A stretch of 12,661 nucleotides of DNA from Synergistetes bacterium JGI 0000079-D21 (GTDB lineage Bacteria; Synergistota; Synergistia; Synergistales; 79-D21): contig AQRZ01000054.1 in the NCBI GenBank assembly GCA_000402835.1, positions 1 to 12,661 of the forward strand, in the 5' to 3' direction. Every line of letters begins with the position of its first letter. Positions within the stretch are counted from its first letter, which is position 1. Positions 1-7,409 of the stretch are shown one piece after another. The notes under the pieces were generated by a model. The model was not told where the DNA came from, did no database searches, and saw only the letters and a list, made by a program, of their open reading frames with translations. The translations under genes and the position numbers were made by a program.

Positions 1-111
1 ACAGGGCTCGTCGTCGAGATCCCGGCGGGTGATCTCTCAAAGGGACAAACCGTGCTGGTCGAGGCGGATTGCAACATTTTCGGAAGCTTGAAAAAGGCCT
101 TCACCCTTTGA
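1..111 (+). CDS. Desulfoferrodoxin-like secreted protein, C-terminal fragment (second copy, cut by window edge)
   Basis: The frame is open from base 1 to TGA at 109-111 and encodes the last 36 residues, including the CNIFG motif. It is identical to the C-terminus of the complete minus-strand gene at 7568-7912, because it lies in the inverted repeat. The 5' part is outside the window, so whether this copy is complete cannot be told. It converges on the minus-strand secreted-protein gene ending at 169, with a palindrome between them. Confidence 0.75.
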   Translation, partial: TGLVVEIPAGDLSKGQTVLVEADCNIFGSLKKAFTL

Positions 112-126
112 ACCCGTTTTTTCCAT

Positions 127-168
127 AGAGGAAGGGGAGGAAGCTCATGAGCTTCCTCCCCTTCCTCT
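127..168. terminator. 42-bp perfect palindrome between convergent genes (left copy)
   Basis: The two 21-base halves pair without mismatch around the centre TCA/TGA at 147-148, giving a long G/C-rich stem on either strand. It sits exactly between two convergent stop codons (109-111 plus, 169-171 minus), as a bidirectional terminator would. No T-run follows directly on either side, so it is not a textbook Rho-independent terminator. It may act in 3'-end protection or in RNA processing. Confidence 0.55.
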
Positions 169-921
169 TCAGGGCTTCCAGGAAAGCTCGGCGATTTTCC
201 TGAAATTGAAGTTCAGGATCGCCTCGGCTGAGGGTTTCCCTCCCTCTGATAGGGCTTTGAAATCGCTCTCTAGGGCCTCGTAGGCCTTTTTCCTTCCCAG
301 ATCCACTTCATGTTCCCTGACGGTTTGAACAATTCGAAGAAGCTGCTTGTAGACCTCAGGAGCGTTCGTGAGTACGGGGCCCGTTTCCCCGAGCTGGATG
401 CAGTAGACATAGGTCAGGATTTCCTTCCCCTGGTACTCGGGCAACCTGAAAAAGGCCGGGAGAGCCGGTGAAACATAGAGAAGGATTCCACGGGGAACGG
501 AAAGCCTCGGGCGGATGGCATCCCATAGTGTTTCTCCGATAGGGCTGACCGCAAGCCAGAGTCGGGGCTGCCGGCTTAGAAGCGAGATCCAGAGAACGGT
601 TCCCTGCGAACGGTCGTTCCAGTTGACAAATGAAAGTTTCCAGATAAGGTCAGGTTTTGAGTCCCGATCCACTTTCAGGGTGGAAGAAATTTCCCCGGTA
701 AGCGAAAAGCCAACGATCTCTGTTACGGGCTGGATTCCCGCAGGTGTCCGGAGGACGGCTTGGGACACGACACCGGCTTCTTCCCTTAGGACGAGATAGA
801 TGGGATAACCGGGAACGGAAAGGACCCGGGTGTGCGCAAACGCGGTCCGGCTTCCGGCAATAACCGCAAAAACGGCAAGGAGCCATGCGATAGTGAGGAC
901 TCGTTTACGTGTTCCTTGCAT
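169..921 (-). CDS. Secreted protein of unknown function
   Basis: This 250-residue protein has a clear N-terminal signal peptide: basic residues RKR, a hydrophobic run at about 8-22, then a likely cleavage after AFA at about residue 29. The mature part is predicted soluble and rich in beta-type and Trp/Leu segments, with a charged helical C-terminal quarter (about 190-250). I recognise no family or catalytic motif. The start is ATG with an upstream GGGAGGT at good spacing. It follows folK by 24 bp on the same strand, so it is probably the last gene of the folP-folK transcript, although nothing in it suggests a folate role. Its last 77 codons lie in the inverted repeat and are duplicated near 7277-7510, without the rest of the gene. 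Confidence 0.8.
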   Translation of the reverse strand: MQGTRKRVLTIAWLLAVFAVIAGSRTAFAHTRVLSVPGYPIYLVLREEAGVVSQAVLRTPAGIQPVTEIVGFSLTGEISSTLKVDRDSKPDLIWKLSFVNWNDRSQGTVLWISLLSRQPRLWLAVSPIGETLWDAIRPRLSVPRGILLYVSPALPAFFRLPEYQGKEILTYVYCIQLGETGPVLTNAPEVYKQLLRIVQTVREHEVDLGRKKAYEALESDFKALSEGGKPSAEAILNFNFRKIAELSWKP

Positions 922-945
922 CGAAAAACCTCCCTTGAGAAAGGG

Positions 946-1446
946 TTAAAGGCAGGTGATGCGCGAGAAAGTCGCAGCTTCCGCCTTGAAGCGTTCGGCC
1001 AGGACGATGATCTCCAGCCCCAGTACGGGGTGAATCCAGCTCGGCGCGATTTCAGCCAAAGGAACGAGCACGAAAGCCCTTTCGGCGATTTGGGGATGCG
1101 GGATTTTCAAAGACTCGTCCTCGTAAACGAGATCCGGTATCAGGAGCAGGTCAAGGTCGATTTCTCTCGGTCCCCACCTTTCTCTTTCCTTCCGGCCCAT
1201 TTCTTTTTCGATTGTTTTCAGGAGGGCAAGGATGGAAGGCGGGGATTCTCCGATTTCCAAGATCAGGGCAGCATTTAGGAATCGGGGCTGATTCGTGAAC
1301 CCGAAAGGTGGAGTTTCAAAAACGGTGCTCGTGGCAAGGACCGTTCCCTTTTCCCGGAGGCGGGCGACGGCCTGCCTGAGGTTCCCCAGGCGGTCACCGA
1401 GGTTGCTGCCAAGCCCGATGGCCGCTCTTGTCCGCGCCAGGGTCAT
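946..1446 (-). CDS. folK: 2-amino-4-hydroxy-6-hydroxymethyldihydropteridine pyrophosphokinase (HPPK)
   Basis: FolK transfers pyrophosphate from ATP to 6-hydroxymethyl-7,8-dihydropterin, the step before dihydropteroate synthase in cytosolic folate synthesis. The 166-residue protein matches the usual HPPK length. It shows GLGSNLGDR near the N-terminus, the signature RWGPREIDLDLLL in the middle (Asp pair binding Mg/ATP) and the following PHP. The frame is open further upstream, but the start is taken at ATG 1446 because that gives a 4-base ATGA overlap with the folP stop and the correct family N-terminus (MTLARTRAAIGLGSN). This is a typical translationally coupled folP-folK pair. No folB or folE is present in the window. 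Confidence 0.95.
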   Translation of the reverse strand: MTLARTRAAIGLGSNLGDRLGNLRQAVARLREKGTVLATSTVFETPPFGFTNQPRFLNAALILEIGESPPSILALLKTIEKEMGRKERERWGPREIDLDLLLIPDLVYEDESLKIPHPQIAERAFVLVPLAEIAPSWIHPVLGLEIIVLAERFKAEAATFSRITCL

Positions 1447-2654
1447 GACGCCCCCCTGACGGCATCGATCATCTGGATGACACGGGAATTCTCCCTGACG
1501 TCGTGGACCCGGACTAGGGAAACGCCCTGCCAGGCGCAAAGTGCCGTCAGCGCGAGGGTTCCCTCCAGGCGGTCTGCAGGGGAAGGCAAGGAAAGGACGT
1601 GGCCGATGGTGCTTTTTCGTGAATGACCGATCAGCAGGGGACGTCCCAGCGTGGAGAAGGCCTTTGAATGTTTCAGGAGGCTCAGGTTATGGCAGGGGTT
1701 CTTCGCGAAACCGAGCCCCGGGTCGAGGATTACGGCTTCTTCCCTGATCCCTTCATTGACCGCATTTTTCAGGGATTTCTCCAATTCTTGCAGGACTTCT
1801 CCTACCACGTCCCCGTAAGAAGGGTTCTCCTGCATGGTCCGGGGCGTTTCCCGGCTGTGCATCAGGATCACCGGGACTTGAAGCCGTGACAGGGTTGTTG
1901 GCATTTCGGGATCGTACCGCAGGCCCGAAACATCGTTGACGATGTCGGCTCCAGCTTCCACTGCGGCCTGGGCAACGACGGCCTTCCGGGTATCCACCGA
2001 GAGGACACAGCCAGGCAGGATGCGGCGGATTCCCATCACGACGGGAATGATGCGTTCGATCTCCTCCCGGGGATCCAGGTCCAGAGCGCCGGGCCGTGTC
2101 GATTCCCCGCCGATGTCCACGATGTCCGCGCCTTCTTCGAACTGGGCGAGAGCCGTCCGGATAGCCTCATTTGGTTCAAGTCGGCGGCTTCCTTCAAAAA
2201 AGGAATCTCCCGTGACATTTACAATGCCCATGATTTTGGTCCGTCCACCGAGCGTCAATTTCCTGCCGCCGGGAAGGGGGATGTCCCAGCTGGATCTCCG
2301 GGAGTTGGAGAGGGCCTCAGAAAGAGCGAGCCTGAACTCGCCAAGCCCCCAGTAGGGCATGGATTCAAGCTTTTCCAGCAAACGGCAGTATTGTCCCGGC
2401 GTGCCGATGAACAAGGCATCGGTGACGGGGACCCCGCAGTCGATCGTTCTGCGGTGCACGATCACGTCTCCCCCGCGCGAAAGCATTTCCTGCTTGAGTG
2501 CGTTGGCTGCCCGAACGTCGATTTCCTTGACGAAAAAAAGGAGCGTTTCCTTTTTTGCTGCGAAATAGGGCACGCTTCGCCGGTCGGCGCCTATCCTGTC
2601 GATTTGGTCGAGGAGTTCCTGCTCGGTCATCTTGTCCAGTAAATAAAGATTCAT
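1443..2654 (-). CDS. folP: Dihydropteroate synthase with N-terminal extension
   Basis: FolP joins para-aminobenzoate to hydroxymethyldihydropterin pyrophosphate to make dihydropteroate. The protein has 403 residues against about 280 for the core enzyme. Residues 1 to about 135 form an extra N-terminal region, and the TIM-barrel core starts near 139. Core motifs in order: GIVNVTGDSF (143-152, with Gly where Pro is usual), GADIVDIGGESTRPGA, VDTRKA, NDVSG, LDPGLGFAKN and the substrate-binding GHSRKS near the end. The start is ATG 2654 after an AGAGGGA ribosome site. The stop overlaps folK by 4 bases. Extended DHPS proteins occur in several anaerobe groups; the role of the extension is not known to me. 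Confidence 0.95.
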   Translation of the reverse strand: MNLYLLDKMTEQELLDQIDRIGADRRSVPYFAAKKETLLFFVKEIDVRAANALKQEMLSRGGDVIVHRRTIDCGVPVTDALFIGTPGQYCRLLEKLESMPYWGLGEFRLALSEALSNSRRSSWDIPLPGGRKLTLGGRTKIMGIVNVTGDSFFEGSRRLEPNEAIRTALAQFEEGADIVDIGGESTRPGALDLDPREEIERIIPVVMGIRRILPGCVLSVDTRKAVVAQAAVEAGADIVNDVSGLRYDPEMPTTLSRLQVPVILMHSRETPRTMQENPSYGDVVGEVLQELEKSLKNAVNEGIREEAVILDPGLGFAKNPCHNLSLLKHSKAFSTLGRPLLIGHSRKSTIGHVLSLPSPADRLEGTLALTALCAWQGVSLVRVHDVRENSRVIQMIDAVRGAS

Positions 2655-2698
2655 GGTCCCTCTTCTTTTGAAAAGAAATTCGAAGCTACCGCGAATGG

Positions 2699-2727
2699 AT
2701 GTTATCGCCTCGCCGGGAAGGGGTCAA
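2699..2727 (-). promoter_or_regulatory. Putative sigma-70 promoter for folP-folK operon
   Basis: On the minus strand TTGACC (2727-2722) and TAACAT (2704-2699) are separated by 17 bp, five and four matches to the consensus boxes. The -10 ends about 45 bp before the folP start. This would let the folate operon be transcribed independently of the phosphatase gene upstream. Confidence 0.5.
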
Positions 2728-2745
2728 GCCAGGGATGGAGTCGGC

Positions 2746-3393
2746 TCAGACCCACTCCTGCACGATTTCTGAAAGGTGCCGGCTCTGGTTCAGCAGCGTC
2801 AGGCAATATCCGCGCTTTTCCTCGTGAACGAGAACGGAGTATGAGGCCGTGTCCACGTGAAGTTTCCAGAAAGAGGGTTCGGCTATTCCCAGGCAAGCAG
2901 CCAGAAGGGGTTTGATTACGGCGCGGTGGGAGACGATGGCGATGGTCTGCCCCGGGTGGGTTCTGACGAGATGTTCCAGGTTGGAAAAAGACCTCCTTTG
3001 GACTTCTGCCAGCGATTCCCCCCCGGGGATGTGAAGCCGATCCGGATGTTCGAGCCAAAGCCTCCATTCCTCAGGGTATTCCTGTTCGACCTCTTTTTTG
3101 GGGCGCCCTTCCCATATGCCCAATGCGATGTTGTTGAACCCGGCCCTGATTTCCCACTCCGCGTTGCAGGCGCGTGAAATCCTGGAAGCGGTTTCGGTTG
3201 CACGGGAGAGGGGGCTGGAAAAGATCCTGGAGATCCCGAGATTCTTCAGCTCGGCGGCGAGAGCTTCGGCCTGCCGGATTCCGTTTTCGTTCAGGGGAAA
3301 ATCGCACCTGCCCCTGAACAGCCCCTCGCGGTTTCCTTCGCATTCTCCGTGCCTGACGACGACGACAGTTGTTCGAACGACCGGTTGAACCAA
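2746..3393 (-). CDS. Histidine phosphatase family protein (phosphoglycerate mutase-like)
   Basis: This 215-residue cytosolic protein belongs to the branch-1 histidine phosphatases. It has VVRHGE with the phospho-accepting His at about 15, SPLSRATETA (59-68), the WEG motif (94-96), PGGES (123-127) and the second catalytic His in SHRAV (156). The substrate cannot be named; alpha-ribazole phosphatase, phosphoglycerate mutase-like and broad phosphatases share these motifs. The Glu that normally precedes GxWEG as proton donor is Asn88 here (FNNIALGIWEG), which may alter or weaken catalysis. The start is set at TTG 3393, because an AAGGAGGG site lies 6 bases upstream; in-frame ATGs at 3414 and 3429 lack such a site. 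It is divergent from hrcA. Confidence 0.85.
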   Translation of the reverse strand: MVQPVVRTTVVVVRHGECEGNREGLFRGRCDFPLNENGIRQAEALAAELKNLGISRIFSSPLSRATETASRISRACNAEWEIRAGFNNIALGIWEGRPKKEVEQEYPEEWRLWLEHPDRLHIPGGESLAEVQRRSFSNLEHLVRTHPGQTIAIVSHRAVIKPLLAACLGIAEPSFWKLHVDTASYSVLVHEEKRGYCLTLLNQSRHLSEIVQEWV

Positions 3394-3432
3394 TTTGCAC
3401 CCTCCTTCAGGCATCGAATCGAAATCCATTCT

Positions 3433-3438
3433 ATTGTA
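3433..3438 (-). promoter_or_regulatory. Possible -10 box for the histidine phosphatase gene
   Basis: TACAAT on the minus strand lies about 40 bp before the TTG start. No convincing -35 is seen at 16-18 bp spacing, so support is weak. Confidence 0.3.
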
Positions 3439-3469
3439 ACGGCTTCGGTGAGGAGCTTTTTGACTTGTG

Positions 3470-3498
3470 TTGACAATCCGCCGGGTCATTGATACCCT
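3470..3498 (+). promoter_or_regulatory. Sigma-70 type promoter of the hrcA operon
   Basis: A perfect TTGACA (3470-3475) and TACCCT (3493-3498) are separated by 17 bp. The start of transcription would fall near 3505, placing the CIRCE element just downstream in the leader, the usual arrangement for HrcA repression. Confidence 0.75.
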
Positions 3499-3514
3499 AC
3501 CGGACGGATAGATT

Positions 3515-3541
3515 TTGGCACTCTCGTCTCTTGAGTGCCAA
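3515..3541. promoter_or_regulatory. CIRCE operator (HrcA binding site)
   Basis: TTGGCACTC and GAGTGCCAA form a perfect 9-bp inverted repeat with a 9-base spacer. This is the CIRCE layout (consensus TTAGCACTC-N9-GAGTGCTAA) with one symmetric change in each arm. It lies between the promoter and hrcA, so the HrcA repressor should control its own operon and release it on heat stress. Confidence 0.95.
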
Positions 3542-3563
3542 CCGGAAGGGGGAGGTGAAGAAC

Positions 3564-4589
3564 ATGCTGACAGAAAGGCAATACGAGGTCGTGATGGCGA
3601 TTGTATTCGAATACATCCATACGGGCGAACCGGTCGGCTCGCGGTCGCTTTCGAAGAAATACCTGACCCGCATCAGTGCCGCGACGATCCGGAACGAGAT
3701 GGCCGACCTGGAGGAAATGGGCTTCATCACCCAGCCCCACACTTCTGCTGGCCGGGTTCCGACGAGCAAGGCCTTCCGGATTTACGTCGATTCTATCCTG
3801 GAGGGAAAGAGGCAGAAAAGCCCGGAACTCGCCGACAGGCTCCTTGACCTGAAACGGCAGCGTGCCGATTTCGAACAGGTTCTGGTGTACTCTTCCCAGC
3901 TCCTGAGCCGGGCCACGCAGACCGTCGCCCTTGCCGCTTCGGCTCCCTTGGCGCAGGTCCGGCTGGAGCGAGTCGAATTCGTCAGCATTGATTCGAACCA
4001 TGCCCTTCTTCTGGTTGTCCTCCAGGGGCGCTTGATCCACCAGAAAATGCTCGCGTTCCCCTGTGAAATGCCCCGGGAGACCCTGGATGAAATTGCCAGG
4101 AGAATCAATGCGATAGCCTCCGGCAAACCCTGGGATGAAGTCCGCGATGGTCTCAGGATGTTCCTCCTGAACGAGCTGACCGAGGTTTCCGAAAGTTGTC
4201 GCCTGGCGATGACGGAAATCGACAGGCTCCTTTCGGCGGAGAACTTTCGTTTCTTTACCACGGGAATTCACCACATCCTGAACCTGCCTGACTTCCAAGA
4301 TATCGGACGGCTGCAGGCGATTCTCTCCCTCCTCGAGGAAGAGGAGGCGCTTTCGAGGATGGTCAGGCGCTACTCGGCAAAGGATGGGTTGAACATCGTC
4401 ATCGGCAACGAGGACCCGGAATCCGGCCTGGGAGCCTTTTCGGCGCTCTTTTCTTCCTACAGCGGGAAAGGAACCCGTACGGTGCTCGGGTTGATCGGGC
4501 CGGTCCGGATGGATTACGAAAAAGCAATCGCCGCATTGGAAACTGTTTGGGACGGTTTGTCCGAGAATGGGAATTTGGAGGGTCGCTGA
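3564..4589 (+). CDS. hrcA: Heat-inducible transcription repressor HrcA
   Basis: HrcA binds CIRCE and represses chaperone operons until heat stress or chaperone titration releases it. The 341-residue protein has the N-terminal winged helix-turn-helix with the family hallmarks GEPVGSRSL, ATIRNEMADLEEMG and PHTSAGRVPT within the first 75 residues, followed by the GAF-like dimerisation and C-terminal domains. The frame is open upstream to 3489, but the ATG at 3564 is chosen because GGGGGAGG lies just before it and the family N-terminus (LTERQYEVV) starts there. It is the first gene of hrcA-grpE-dnaJ and carries its own operator. Confidence 0.96.
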   Translation: MLTERQYEVVMAIVFEYIHTGEPVGSRSLSKKYLTRISAATIRNEMADLEEMGFITQPHTSAGRVPTSKAFRIYVDSILEGKRQKSPELADRLLDLKRQRADFEQVLVYSSQLLSRATQTVALAASAPLAQVRLERVEFVSIDSNHALLLVVLQGRLIHQKMLAFPCEMPRETLDEIARRINAIASGKPWDEVRDGLRMFLLNELTEVSESCRLAMTEIDRLLSAENFRFFTTGIHHILNLPDFQDIGRLQAILSLLEEEEALSRMVRRYSAKDGLNIVIGNEDPESGLGAFSALFSSYSGKGTRTVLGLIGPVRMDYEKAIAALETVWDGLSENGNLEGR

Positions 4590-4609
4590 AGGATTGGGGA
4601 GGAATTGCA

Positions 4610-5185
4610 ATGTCTGAACAGTATAGGCCGAAGGCAAGCGACGAGGAAGGAAACAACGGTCGTGCCGCCCAAGAGGAAGCCGAGATCCTGAGTCCTGAAA
4701 AAGTGGCCGACGACAGGGCTGAATTGGAGGAAAAGCTCAGGGAAACCGAAAAGGCCGTCGAAGCCCTGAGACAGGAAGGCCTAAGGATAAAGGCGGACTT
4801 TCTGAATTACCGTGCCCGGGTCGAACGGGATTCGGCGCGAATGAAACTTCTTGCTGCGGAAAGCGCGATCCTGAACCTTCTTCCGGTGCTGGACAACCTG
4901 GATCGGGCGATCGGATCTGCCGAAAGCAAACAGGGGGAAGCTCTCCTGGAGGGAGTCAAGCTGGTCCGTTCACAGTTTTTCACAGCCCTTCAGGGGATGG
5001 GCCTGGAAGAAATCGAGGCCGAGGGGTGTCTGTTCAACCCGGAAACCCATGAAGCCGTTCTGGTTTCGCCTGTAGGGGACCCTTCGGAAGACGGGAAAAT
5101 CCTGGAGGTCCTGCAAAAAGGCTATCGATTGGGAGACAGGGTTGTCCGTCCCTCGAAGGTCAGGGTCGGCCGGTATGACGGATAA
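4610..5185 (+). CDS. grpE: Nucleotide exchange factor GrpE
   Basis: GrpE releases ADP from DnaK in the Hsp70 cycle. The protein has 191 residues: an acidic, low-complexity N-terminus, a long charged coiled-coil (about 45-95) used for dimerisation, then VLDNLDRAI, LEEIEAEGCLFNPETHEAV and the C-terminal signature VLQKGYRLGDRVVRPSKVRV. ATG 4610 follows a GGGGAGG site. The frame extends further upstream into hrcA, but that part lacks GrpE character. It starts 20 bp after hrcA and ends 25 bp before dnaJ; the dnaK gene that often lies at this place is missing. Confidence 0.95.
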   Translation: MSEQYRPKASDEEGNNGRAAQEEAEILSPEKVADDRAELEEKLRETEKAVEALRQEGLRIKADFLNYRARVERDSARMKLLAAESAILNLLPVLDNLDRAIGSAESKQGEALLEGVKLVRSQFFTALQGMGLEEIEAEGCLFNPETHEAVLVSPVGDPSEDGKILEVLQKGYRLGDRVVRPSKVRVGRYDG

Positions 5186-5210
5186 TCCCGTAGATTGAGG
5201 GGGGATCCGT

Positions 5211-6335
5211 TTGGCCGCCATGGATGACCCGAAAGGGTACTACCGTCTCCTGGAGGTTCCTCCCGGCGCCTCCCAGGAAGAGATCAAGAAGAGCTATCGG
5301 AGGCTTGCCAGGACCTACCATCCCGATGCCAACCCGGGGAACCCGGAGGCCGAAGAACACTTCAAACTGGTCAACGAAGCCTACGCAGTGCTGGGTGACC
5401 CTGAAAAACGGGAACAGTACGATCGATTCGGAACCGTCGGTAACGGTATGGGCGGATACGGTCCCTTCCGCGGGCAGGACCCGTTCAGCGACATGTTCGG
5501 GGACTTGTTCGAGACATTTATGGGCGGCGGGCAACGGGCCCGGGCGAACGCTCCCCGCCAGGGAAGCGACCTGGAAGCCGCGGTTCGGATCTCCCTGAAG
5601 GAGGCAGCATCCGGAACCACCCGGAAGGTTACGGTTTCCCGAAGGGAGCAATGCGACCGGTGCGGGGGGTCAGGAGCCGAACCGGGCACAAAAGCGGAGA
5701 CCTGTCCCAACTGCAGAGGCAGTGGACAGGTCGAGCAGGCTGCCAGGACTCCTTTCGGCCACTTCGTGACGGTGGTGCCCTGCGCTCGCTGCGGGGGCAC
5801 CGGCCGTGTCATTCCGAACCCCTGCACGGAATGCTCCGGGCAGGGGCTAAAAAAAACCCGGCGCGAAATCGAGGTGCGAATCCCGTCGGGGGTTGACACC
5901 GGAAACCGCCTGAGGGTCAACGGAGGCGGAGAGGCAGGAATCAACGGAGGGCCGCCCGGGGATCTTTTCGTTCACATCGAGGTCGAACCGGATCCGCTTT
6001 TCATTCGGGATGGGAACGACTTGCACACGCAGGCGGTGATTTCCTTCCCGCAGGCCGTGCTGGGGTGCCAGGTGGAAATCCCCTCCCTGGATGGAACGGA
6101 GAAAAAGGAACTGCCAGCCGGTACTCGGCCGGGAGATACCTTTCGCTTGAAGGGAAAGGGGATGCCGCGGCTTCGCGGAGGCGGCAGAGGCGACCTGATC
6201 GTTCACGTGGATGTCGACATCCCCAGGAACCTGACGGAAAAAGCCAGGCATCTCGTTGAAGAACTTGCCGAGGAAATGGGTACGCCGGTACAGCCGCCGG
6301 GCTTTCTCGACAGGCTGAAGACCTGGCTTTCCTGA
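5211..6335 (+). CDS. dnaJ: Chaperone DnaJ (Hsp40, type I)
   Basis: DnaJ delivers clients to DnaK and stimulates its ATPase. In order: a J domain with HPD at 37-39, a Gly/Phe-rich linker (about 78-112), four zinc-binding CxxCxGxG repeats (CDRCGGSG, CPNCRGSG, CARCGGTG, CTECSGQG), then two client-binding beta domains and a C-terminal region. The length of 374 residues is typical. The start is taken as TTG 5211, 6 bases after a GAGGGGGG site; ATG 5220, three codons later, is the alternative but sits too far from that site. It is co-transcribed with hrcA and grpE under CIRCE control. No odd features are seen apart from the missing dnaK neighbour. Confidence 0.96.
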   Translation: MAAMDDPKGYYRLLEVPPGASQEEIKKSYRRLARTYHPDANPGNPEAEEHFKLVNEAYAVLGDPEKREQYDRFGTVGNGMGGYGPFRGQDPFSDMFGDLFETFMGGGQRARANAPRQGSDLEAAVRISLKEAASGTTRKVTVSRREQCDRCGGSGAEPGTKAETCPNCRGSGQVEQAARTPFGHFVTVVPCARCGGTGRVIPNPCTECSGQGLKKTRREIEVRIPSGVDTGNRLRVNGGGEAGINGGPPGDLFVHIEVEPDPLFIRDGNDLHTQAVISFPQAVLGCQVEIPSLDGTEKKELPAGTRPGDTFRLKGKGMPRLRGGGRGDLIVHVDVDIPRNLTEKARHLVEELAEEMGTPVQPPGFLDRLKTWLS

Positions 6336-6374
6336 AACTGCGAAAGCATCCCGGTTCGTGGTAGGATTGATTCG

Positions 6375-6402
6375 AGGGAGGGAGGCGTCAGCCTCCCTCC
6401 CT
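6375..6402 (+). terminator. Strong hairpin between dnaJ and prmA
   Basis: Twelve perfect base pairs (6375-6386 with 6391-6402), made mostly of G-C, close a GTCA loop. Only a short TT follows, so termination would be partial. It may limit read-through from the heat-shock operon into prmA, whose start lies about 24 bases further on. Confidence 0.55.
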
Positions 6403-6425
6403 TGGCTATTCGGGGGGTGAAAACG

Positions 6426-7409
6426 GTGGGGGAAAAAGAATCTTTCTGGTGGTACATAACCCTGGAGACGAAAAGCGGGAACGAGGAAACCCTGGCGTCT
6501 CTCGCAGAACTTTCAGGGAGCATCGGATCCGAATTTTTCGAAGGCAACGGCCGCATCGGAGTTCGTGCCTATTACCGCAGTCATTTTGAATTGGGGTACT
6601 GGTTGAAGCGGCTTGGAGACATCCTGAAACCCTGGCCGGAAATCGGCATTCGGGACATGGGCAAGATCGAAAACCGAGCCTGGCACACCACCTGGAAAGA
6701 GGCCTTCCCTCCGCTTGAAGTCGGGAGGAACCTCGTCGTGATGGCTCCATGGCACCAGGGATCCGAACCCCCGGGGAAAACGGCTCTTTACGTTTATCCC
6801 GGCAGCGCCTTCGGAACGGGATACCATGAAAGCACGCAAATCGTCCTGGAGTTGATGGAGGACTTCCTGAAGCCCGGAATGGAAGCCGCAGACATCGGAA
6901 CCGGATCGGCAATCCTGGCGATTGCCGCGGTCAAGCTGGGTGCGAAGAGATGTTGGGCTCGAGACATCGATCCGGCCGTCCTTGCCGAAGCAAGGGAAAA
7001 CTGCCGGCTGAACGGGATAGCGGAAGAAACCGTGCTGATCGAGCAGGGAGACCTGCTCAAGGGTTTCACGCGCCGGGTGGACATTCTTACCGCGAACATC
7101 GTCCTCGAGCCCCTGTTAATGCTGCTGCCTTCAGTACCGGTCGTGCTCAGGCCGGGGGGGAAGGCCGTCTTTTCGGGGCTGGTGAAGAAAGAAAGGGAAC
7201 AGTTCCTTGAAGCGCTGGCAAAAACCGGGCTTGAAAGCGTCCAGGAGCGGACGAAGGGAGAATGGTGGGGTGTCGCTGCATCCAGCTCGGGGAAACGGGC
7301 CCCGTACTCACGAACGCTCCTGAGGTCTACAAGCAGCTTCTTCGAATTGTTCAAACCGTCAGGGAACATGAAGTGGATCTGGGAAGGAAAAAGGCCTACG
7401 AGGCCCTAG
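6426..7409 (+). CDS. prmA: Ribosomal protein L11 methyltransferase, with rearranged C-terminus
   Basis: PrmA trimethylates ribosomal protein L11 using S-adenosylmethionine. Motifs: the family-specific PGSAFGTGYHESTQ, the SAM-binding DIGTGSAILAIAA, the ARDIDP acidic loop, TANIVLEPL, and SGLV towards the end. GTG 6426 is the preferred start, with GGGGGGTG five bases upstream; GTG 6417 and TTG 6402 are alternatives. About 283 residues are native, almost the full family length. At codon 284 (base 7276) the sequence enters the inverted repeat, and the frame then runs for 44 unrelated residues to TGA 7407-7409, out of frame with the duplicated gene. The last few native residues are therefore lost, although the catalytic fold seems complete. 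dnaJ-prmA adjacency is common in many bacteria. Confidence 0.9.
   Translation: MGEKESFWWYITLETKSGNEETLASLAELSGSIGSEFFEGNGRIGVRAYYRSHFELGYWLKRLGDILKPWPEIGIRDMGKIENRAWHTTWKEAFPPLEVGRNLVVMAPWHQGSEPPGKTALYVYPGSAFGTGYHESTQIVLELMEDFLKPGMEAADIGTGSAILAIAAVKLGAKRCWARDIDPAVLAEARENCRLNGIAEETVLIEQGDLLKGFTRRVDILTANIVLEPLLMLLPSVPVVLRPGGKAVFSGLVKKEREQFLEALAKTGLESVQERTKGEWWGVAASSSGKRAPYSRTLLRSTSSFFELFKPSGNMKWIWEGKRPTRP

Larger units (their letters stand above)
1..403. repeat. Left arm of a perfect 403-bp inverted repeat
   Basis: Every base from 1 to 403 equals the reverse complement of 7678 to 7276; the paired coordinates sum to 7679. At 404 the match stops (T here, where G at 7275 would require C). The left end is the window edge, so the true arm may be longer. 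It carries the 3' end of a desulfoferrodoxin-like gene, a 42-bp palindrome and the 3' third of the secreted-protein gene. Total identity points to a very recent event or an artefact. Confidence 0.97.

Noticed and set aside
3486..4637. A 383-codon minus-strand open frame opposite hrcA and its flanks
   Set aside because: It is antisense to well-supported hrcA and the CIRCE leader, has no family motif and no ribosome site; long shadow frames are common in GC-rich coding DNA.
404..7275. A phase-variable invertible segment or composite transposon between the repeat arms
   Set aside because: No recombinase, transposase or target-site duplication is seen. The segment holds housekeeping genes, and one arm ends inside prmA; a fold-back event explains the layout more simply.
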